From: Gemmatimonadota bacterium
Lineage (GTDB): Bacteria > Gemmatimonadota > Gemmatimonadetes > Gemmatimonadales > GWC2-71-9
Length of the DNA: 8,864 bases
Assembly: GCA_017889745.1 (NCBI GenBank)
Contig: JAGGAG010000114.1
Coordinates: 1 to 8,864 of the forward strand
Reading direction: 5' to 3'
Shown: piece after piece, positions 6,544-8,864 of the stretch
Layout: the number at the start of each line of letters is the position of its first letter
Position numbering within the stretch: position 1 is the stretch's first letter
Notes under the pieces: model-generated
The model's input: only the letters and a program-made list of their open reading frames with translations
The model's database searches: none
Told to the model about the DNA's origin: nothing
Program-made: the position numbers and the translations under genes

Positions 6544-7521
6544 TCAGGGTGTGAAGGGCACCGGGGGCGGCTCGGGAGCGGGCTGGTCGACAGCGTGTTT
6601 CGGGAATTTCCGACCGCCCCAGCGGTAGATCCAGGTGGCGGCGAGCTGGTTGAAGTCGCTCCCGGTGCGGGTGTAGAGCCCGGTGCTGCCGAAGAGCTTC
6701 AGGGCATTGTGGCGACCGATGGGAAAGACCAGGGTGGCGCCCAGGCGCCAGTTCTCCTGGAATTCCGGGCTTTCCACTCCGTTGGTCGTGGTTCGCCCCC
6801 CGCCATACAGCGTCCCGCCGAGCGCGCCCCAGATACCGGAACGAAAGGTGTAGACGGCGTTCAGCTGCCCGGAGTAGACGGGTGCCTGCTGGCGTATCAG
6901 CCCGTTGTAGAAATCGCCGTTGGTGGTGAAGAACGTCGTGGAGGCGATGAGTTCGAGGATGAGCCGCCCGAACACCTGCGACACGCCGACCTGGGGCCGG
7001 AAGGCCCAGCGATGGGCGCCGATGTTGACGAGCTTGGTCGGGTCGTACTGGCCGATGGGAGCGACCACGGCGAGACTGGCGCCAACCAGCAGCTTCTGCT
7101 GGTACCGCGGATACTCGCTCAGGGTGAGCGCGGGGGCGCCGATGAAGTTGACGGACACGTTGGCCAGCAGGTCGCCGAACCCGCAGACGTCACGACTTTC
7201 CTGGACGCCATTCACCTCTCCAGTCCCGTTCAGGCAGGAGTACGCCGGGACGAGGTTGGCCTTGCCGGACAATCCCCAGAAATCGATCGCGCGAGCGTAG
7301 GCGAGGACCGGTCCCTGCACCGTGATGTCGGCGTCCTTGATCGGCAGCGTGGGGTCGACGAGCACACTGCCCCAGCTGTAGTTGTAGCCCCCCACCACGA
7401 AGTTCATGCCGACCGGCGTGTTGACGTAGGAGCGGGGGTCGAGGCTCTGCGCGCGCGCGGACGCCGCGATGCCGAGGATCAGGAGCCCGAGCAGGGGCGC
7501 GGAGAGAGGGAAGGGGCGCAC
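6544..7521 (-). CDS. Phenol_MetA_deg family outer-membrane transporter
   Basis: A 325-residue predicted outer-membrane beta-barrel. Seen: a signal peptide at 1-24 (LLGLLILGIAAS core, ARA before QS), then LDPRSYVNTPVGMNF, YARAIDFWGLSGK, GFGDLLANVSVNFIGAPAL, GASLAVVAPIGQYDP followed by KLVNIG and RWAFRPQVGVS, TTFFTTNGDFY, GGRTTTNGV, ENWRLGATLVFPIGRH, TRTGSDF, and a C-terminal strand ending IYRWGG. This matches the 'MetA-pathway of phenol degradation' putative transporter family (COG4313), thought to pass aromatic compounds across the outer membrane. A proline-rich tail follows the last strand. The start is GTG at 7519-7521; it gives a full signal peptide and no in-frame alternative is better, but no Shine-Dalgarno is visible, so the start is less certain than the rest. 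The gene is alone, convergent with the neuromedin-U-type gene and divergent from dps. Confidence 0.9.
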   Translation of the reverse strand: MRPFPLSAPLLGLLILGIAASARAQSLDPRSYVNTPVGMNFVVGGYNYSWGSVLVDPTLPIKDADITVQGPVLAYARAIDFWGLSGKANLVPAYSCLNGTGEVNGVQESRDVCGFGDLLANVSVNFIGAPALTLSEYPRYQQKLLVGASLAVVAPIGQYDPTKLVNIGAHRWAFRPQVGVSQVFGRLILELIASTTFFTTNGDFYNGLIRQQAPVYSGQLNAVYTFRSGIWGALGGTLYGGGRTTTNGVESPEFQENWRLGATLVFPIGRHNALKLFGSTGLYTRTGSDFNQLAATWIYRWGGRKFPKHAVDQPAPEPPPVPFTP

Positions 7522-7620
7522 GGGATGGGAAGTTATGGGGTGGTGCGGAACTACGCCATCGAGGAGGATTAAAGGGGGGCATCAGGTTCGCCAGGCTGGA
7601 AGCGGGGTATCACAGTGGCG

Positions 7621-7640
7621 GCCTCCCGTACGCGGGAGGC
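7621..7640 (+). promoter_or_regulatory. Perfect 8-bp inverted repeat (hairpin) in the dps leader
   Basis: GCCTCCCG at 7621-7628 and CGGGAGGC at 7633-7640 are exact reverse complements around a TACG loop, 31 bases before the dps ATG. There is no T-run after it, so it is not a standard intrinsic terminator, and no gene ends upstream on this strand. It could be an operator for a dimeric regulator or a stable 5' leader hairpin in dps mRNA. The structure is certain; its role is not. Confidence 0.55.
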
Positions 7641-7654
7641 GCGTTAACCCGATT

Positions 7655-7666
7655 TCTCGAGAGAGG
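7655..7666 (+). promoter_or_regulatory. dps ribosome binding site overlapping a TCTCGAGA palindrome
   Basis: GAGAGG at 7661-7666 is a reasonable Shine-Dalgarno five bases before ATG 7672 and supports that start. It overlaps the 8-base palindrome TCTCGAGA at 7655-7662, so part of the ribosome site could pair with the bases just upstream, though an 8-base palindrome without a loop cannot fold fully on itself. Confidence 0.5.
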
Positions 7667-7671
7667 TTGCC

Positions 7672-8235
7672 ATGTCACGCACAACTGCCCCCACTCGTTC
7701 CGCGCGCCGGCCCCACGCCGCGAACGGTTCCGCTTCCACCAGCACCCGGCTCTTCACCACCAAGAACGACCTGCCCCACGATACCCGGGTCCAGGCCATC
7801 GAACTCCTCGGCCAGCGCCTGGCCGACTGCATCGACCTCCAGACCCAGTGCAAGCAGGCGCACTGGAACGTGAAGGGGCCGAACTTCATCGCCCTGCACA
7901 AGCTGTTCGACGAGATCAACGAGGAGGTGGAGGACTACGTCGACCTGATCGCTGAGCGGATCGTGCAGCTCGGCGGGGTGGCGGAGGGAACGGCGCGCGC
8001 CGTGGCGGCCAAGTCGGGGCTGATCGACTATCCGCTCGCGCTCAGCAGCGGCGAGGAGCATGTGGCCGCGCTTTCGGATTCGCTGTCGGCGTTCGGGCGG
8101 ACGGCGCGGATGGGCATCGAGGAGATGGACGAGCTCGGTGACGCCGATTCCACGGACATCCTCACCGAGGTGTCACGCGGCATCGACAAGTGGCTGTGGT
8201 TCGTGGAGGCGCACCAGCAGCAGCGCAAGGGCTAG
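7672..8235 (+). CDS. dps: Dps family DNA-protecting ferritin
   Basis: A 187-residue ferritin-like four-helix protein that forms a 12-subunit cage, oxidises Fe(II) with hydrogen peroxide, stores iron and shields DNA in stress. Seen: QAHWNVKGPNFIALHKLFDE at about 62-81 and EDYVDLIAER at 87-96, the Dps signature. All five ferroxidase ligands are present at canonical spacing: His64, His76, Asp80, Asp91 and Glu95. A Trp-containing C-terminal helix (KWLWFVEAHQQ) follows. The first 30 or so residues are an extra, disordered-looking tail rich in Ser, Thr, Ala and Arg, of the kind used by some Dps proteins to bind DNA. ATG 7672 has a Shine-Dalgarno at 7661-7666. The gene appears to be transcribed alone. 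A peroxide or iron regulator is expected, but I see no recognisable OxyR, Fur or PerR site. Confidence 0.96.
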   Translation: MSRTTAPTRSARRPHAANGSASTSTRLFTTKNDLPHDTRVQAIELLGQRLADCIDLQTQCKQAHWNVKGPNFIALHKLFDEINEEVEDYVDLIAERIVQLGGVAEGTARAVAAKSGLIDYPLALSSGEEHVAALSDSLSAFGRTARMGIEEMDELGDADSTDILTEVSRGIDKWLWFVEAHQQQRKG

Positions 8236-8243
8236 CGCGCGGC

Positions 8244-8277
8244 GGCCACCGGTCCCTGCACGGCGATGAAGGTGGCC
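8244..8277 (+). terminator. 7-bp inverted repeat just after dps; weak terminator candidate
   Basis: GGCCACC at 8244-8250 pairs exactly with GGTGGCC at 8271-8277 across a 20-base loop, starting nine bases after the dps stop. The position suits a dps terminator, but the loop is long and no T-run follows, so it may instead be a chance repeat or a 3' stabilising fold. Confidence 0.3.
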
Positions 8278-8370
8278 TGCACCGCATGGTGACGGGCACG
8301 GGATCGCAGCAGGGGCTGGTGCGCCAGCAGCATCGGTTTCCGCATCGCAGTTCTCCGCATCCGGACATGC

Positions 8371-8428
8371 CAACTTCACCGCCGTCGATCACAGCCATGT
8401 GGCGCAACGTCAGGAGCCATGTGTCCGG
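8371..8428 (+). repeat. Direct repeat AGCCATGTG (22-base period) and an inverted repeat upstream of the TerB-like gene
   Basis: AGCCATGTG occurs at 8393-8401 and 8415-8423, 22 bases start to start, close to two DNA turns. CCGGACA at 8371-8377 is the reverse complement of TGTCCGG at 8422-8428, with the second arm overlapping the second direct copy. All lie in the 233-base gap between dps and the TerB-like gene, ending 40 bases before its ATG, where a regulator would bind. The 22-base period is not a multiple of three, which argues against a coding origin. The rest of the gap (8278-8370) shows nothing recognisable. Confidence 0.45.
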
Positions 8429-8457
8429 TCGGCGGAGTATCTTCCAGCGACATCGGC

Positions 8458-8463
8458 AGGAGG
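8458..8463 (+). promoter_or_regulatory. Strong Shine-Dalgarno deciding the start of the TerB-like gene
   Basis: AGGAGG lies five bases before ATG 8469. The reading frame is open further upstream, with in-frame ATGs at 8286 and 8397, but only 8469 has this site and begins directly before the conserved helical domain. Confidence 0.75.
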
Positions 8464-8468
8464 AAGAA

Positions 8469-8864
8469 ATGGAAGACCAGGATCGCAACGCCATCATCGC
8501 GGTGGCGCTCATGGCCGCACTCGCGGATGGGAATGCCACGGCCGAGGAAAAGCGCGAACTGCAGTCGGCCATGAGCAAGGCGGGCCTGGCCGACCTCGAC
8601 GATCTCACGATGCGGATCACGACCGGCCAGCTCAGGCTGCAGGACGTGGCCGCGCGGCTGTCGGGCGAGCAGGCCCGGCGCGAGGCCTACGCGATGGCGG
8701 TGCTGGTGTGCGATTCGGACGGGCCGACCAACGCCGCCGAGACGGGGTTTCTTGCCGGGCTCAGGAAGGCGCTGGGGCTCAGCGAAGCGTCGGTCAGCGA
8801 GTTCGTCCAGAAGGCGGCCGCGATCAGCAGCGCGTCGGGTGCCGCCACCGGACCGGTGGCGAGC
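8469..8864 (+). CDS. TerB-like (tellurite resistance TerB/DUF533-type) protein, partial at the 3' end
   Basis: The first 132 codons are visible and the frame is open to the window edge, so the protein is truncated by the window, not by mutation. Seen: an all-helical acidic domain with two TerB-style repeats, ALADGNATAEEKREL at about 17-31 and VCDSDGPTNAAETGFLAGLRKALGL at 80-104. Each has an Asp-Gly loop followed by an Asn/Thr-Ala-Glu helix start, as in TerB and DUF533 domains, where acidic loops may bind metal. From about 117 the chain turns to Ala/Ser/Gly/Pro-rich, which looks like a linker to a further domain beyond the window. TerB-domain proteins are linked to membrane-associated stress and tellurite phenotypes, but those genes are absent here, so a tellurite role should not be assumed. 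It may form a stress pair with upstream dps; this is a guess from position. Confidence 0.75.
   Translation, partial: MEDQDRNAIIAVALMAALADGNATAEEKRELQSAMSKAGLADLDDLTMRITTGQLRLQDVAARLSGEQARREAYAMAVLVCDSDGPTNAAETGFLAGLRKALGLSEASVSEFVQKAAAISSASGAATGPVAS

Larger units (their letters stand above)
7522..7671. promoter_or_regulatory. Divergent intergenic region between the transporter and dps
   Basis: This 150-base region must hold the promoters for both the minus-strand transporter and the plus-strand dps. I cannot pick out a convincing -35/-10 pair; TATCAC at 7608-7613 with TTCGCC at 7587-7592 is a poor candidate for dps. The visible structures are a perfect hairpin at 7621-7640 and the palindrome TCTCGAGA at 7655-7662 (listed separately). 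Promoter content is inferred from gene orientation. Confidence 0.4.

Noticed and set aside
6595..7572. 325-codon open frame on the plus strand opposite the Phenol_MetA_deg gene
   Set aside because: The product is charged and repetitive without a fold signature. The minus-strand frame has a signal peptide and family motifs.
8286..8468. In-frame upstream extension of the TerB-like gene (ATG at 8286 or 8397)
   Set aside because: The extra residues are Arg/His/Ser/Pro-rich with no domain character. The strong AGGAGG serves ATG 8469, and the 22-base repeat there is not codon-phased.
8162..8620. Minus-strand frame across the dps end, the gap and the TerB-like start (152 codons)
   Set aside because: It overlaps two real genes in antisense, has Cys/Arg/Ser/Pro-rich shadow composition, and lacks a ribosome site or domain.

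Overview
The window is dense, high-GC chromosomal DNA from a Gram-negative bacterium. Two proteins look like outer-membrane beta-barrels with signal peptides, and start codons include GTG and TTG. I see no IS element, integrase, CRISPR, tRNA or rRNA. The gene style (neuromedin-U-type barrel, LemA/DUF2207 pair, TerB-type protein, high GC) fits a soil or sediment phylum such as Gemmatimonadota, but nothing here proves the taxon.

Layout. (1) 14-2283 +: an LLM-class flavin-dependent oxidoreductase and a saccharopine-dehydrogenase-like NAD(P) reductase, joined by an ATGA stop/start overlap. (2) 2284-2417: a 134-base gap with three direct copies of a 12-13 base repeat. (3) 2418-6481 +: a likely four-gene operon. 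It holds a PcpA/MhqO-like ring-cleaving dioxygenase, then LemA (13-base gap), then a DUF2207 membrane protein (GTGA overlap), then a neuromedin-U-type outer-membrane protein (TTGA overlap, with its Shine-Dalgarno inside the glycine-rich tail codons of DUF2207). (4) 6544-7521 -: a MetA-pathway-of-phenol-degradation type transporter, convergent with region 3. (5) 7522-7671: a divergent intergenic region with a perfect 8-bp hairpin. (6) 7672-8235 +: a Dps ferritin with all five ferroxidase ligands. (7) 8236-8468: a gap with a possible terminator and a 9-base direct repeat at 22-base period. (8) 8469-end +: the start of a TerB-like protein cut by the window edge.

How the genes may work together. 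The flavin oxidoreductase, the reductase, the extradiol-type dioxygenase and the two barrels of aromatic-pathway-associated families suggest a locus for handling aromatic, quinone or lipid-like compounds. Dps adds an oxidative or iron stress theme. LemA, DUF2207 and the barrel are translationally coupled and would sit in the inner membrane, inner membrane and outer membrane, so they are candidates for one envelope-spanning system. Family assignments are well supported by motifs; the substrates and the joint system are inference.
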